Source: Stenotrophomonas maltophilia (lineage in GTDB: Bacteria; Pseudomonadota; Gammaproteobacteria; Xanthomonadales; Xanthomonadaceae). From it: DNA of 64,000 nt. The stretch is taken from positions 1-64,000 of the forward strand of contig DEZI01000021.1 of assembly GCA_002364755.1 (NCBI GenBank), in the 5' to 3' direction. This document shows positions 63,613 to 64,000 of the stretch, one piece after another (the stretch's first letter is position 1; each line of letters begins with the position of its first letter). Below the pieces are notes generated by a model that did no database searches, was not told the DNA's origin, and worked only from the letters and a program-made list of their open reading frames with translations. The translations under genes and the position numbers were made by a program.

Positions 63613-64000
63613 TCACATGCGGAACACGCCGAAGCGTGTCTGCTGCGGGGCGGCGTTGAGGCTGGCCGACAGGGCCAGGGCGAGCACACGGCGGGTGTCG
63701 ACCGGATCGATCACGCCGTCATCCCACAGCCGCGCGCTGGCGTAGTAGGGGTGGCCCTGCTGTTCGAACTGGTCGCGGATCGGTGCCTTGAAGGCGTCTT
63801 CTTCCGCCGCCGGCCACTGCCCGCCCTTGGCTTCGATGCCATCGCGCTTGACCGTGGCCAGCACGCTGGCGGCCTGCTCGCCACCCATCACGCCGATGCG
63901 CGCGTTCGGCCACATCCACAAGAAGTTGGGCGAATAGGCGCGGCCGCACATGCCGTAGTTGCCGGCACCGAACGAGCCGCCGATCACCACGGTGAACTTG
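63613..64000 (-). CDS. liuB: Carboxyltransferase (beta) subunit of methylcrotonyl-CoA carboxylase, 3' part
   Basis: The frame runs off the right window edge, giving the C-terminal 128 residues. KFTVVIGGSFGAGNYGMCGRA is seen at the cut edge (the biotin/CoA site), then NARIGVMGGEQAASVLATV and a C-terminal DDGVIDPVDTRRVLALALS segment, typical of crotonase-fold MCC beta. It lies immediately upstream of liuD on the same strand (8-bp gap). Confidence 0.88.
   Translation of the reverse strand, partial: KFTVVIGGSFGAGNYGMCGRAYSPNFLWMWPNARIGVMGGEQAASVLATVKRDGIEAKGGQWPAAEEDAFKAPIRDQFEQQGHPYYASARLWDDGVIDPVDTRRVLALALSASLNAAPQQTRFGVFRM

Overview
The window is about 66-67% GC chromosomal DNA from a Xanthomonadaceae gammaproteobacterium, most likely Stenotrophomonas (S. 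maltophilia complex). I infer this from an Ax21-family protein, an oleABCD cluster, a type IV secretion effector with a Xanthomonadales XVIPCD tail, a cyclic-nucleotide cyclase next to a cNMP-binding GGDEF protein as in Xanthomonas, and many dispersed GTAG-headed palindromic repeats (SMAG/REP-like). No rRNA, tRNA, prophage, insertion sequence or CRISPR array is visible.

Layout. 1-490: tandem 110-bp array of paired REP hairpins. 0.5-5 kb: methionine locus, with a flavin reductase, a DUF1852 protein (MesX) and a core methionine synthase (MesD) on the minus strand, divergent from a MetR-like regulator coupled to a MetF-like protein, around a near-perfect 23-bp dyad. 5-9.5 kb: L,D-transpeptidase, Lpp-like lipoprotein, a decayed secreted protein, a CynX-type MFS exporter and small unknowns. 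9.7-16 kb: Ax21, DyP peroxidase, and a TPP-riboswitch operon (TonB receptor plus PnuC/PnuT-type transporter) with an APH-fold kinase upstream. 16-20 kb: glycine-zipper protein, then the XVIPCD effector with a lipoprotein in the immunity position. 20-24 kb: divergent response regulator and BvgS-like hybrid kinase. 24-28 kb: cytochrome c, ETF-QO, glutaryl-CoA dehydrogenase, TrmL. 28-32 kb: secreted protein with four VRP repeats, M16 peptidase, lipoprotein. 32.8-38 kb: oleA, oleB, an antisense cysteine-cluster gene, oleC and oleD (long-chain olefin synthesis). 38-45 kb: DUF1328, Ddl, UbiJ-UbiB-methyltransferase, TruC, DUF2059, ArfB, acyltransferase. 45-51 kb: Dcp, two tandem degenerate AroQ-like proteins, LepB, MFS exporter, LysR. 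52-56 kb: CysB-type regulator divergent from aceB-aceA (glyoxylate shunt). 56-60 kb: cNMP-GGDEF and class III cyclase-TPR pair. 60-61.6 kb: NHLP-related RiPP precursor divergent from a SagB-like dehydrogenase. 61.6-64 kb: leucine degradation carboxylase subunits.

Themes. Several loci read as small systems: an oxygen-dependent, folate-independent methionine synthase with its own flavin reductase; a thiamine-uptake operon; a bacterial-killing effector and immunity pair; a cGMP-to-c-di-GMP relay; a minimal RiPP cassette; and an undescribed pair of catalytically degenerate dehydroquinase-fold proteins. At three genes (truC, ubiJ, arfB) a -10 box lies exactly 6 nt before the start codon, which suggests leaderless mRNAs. 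REP-like elements of at least five sequence families sit in most gene gaps, often between cistrons or against promoters.
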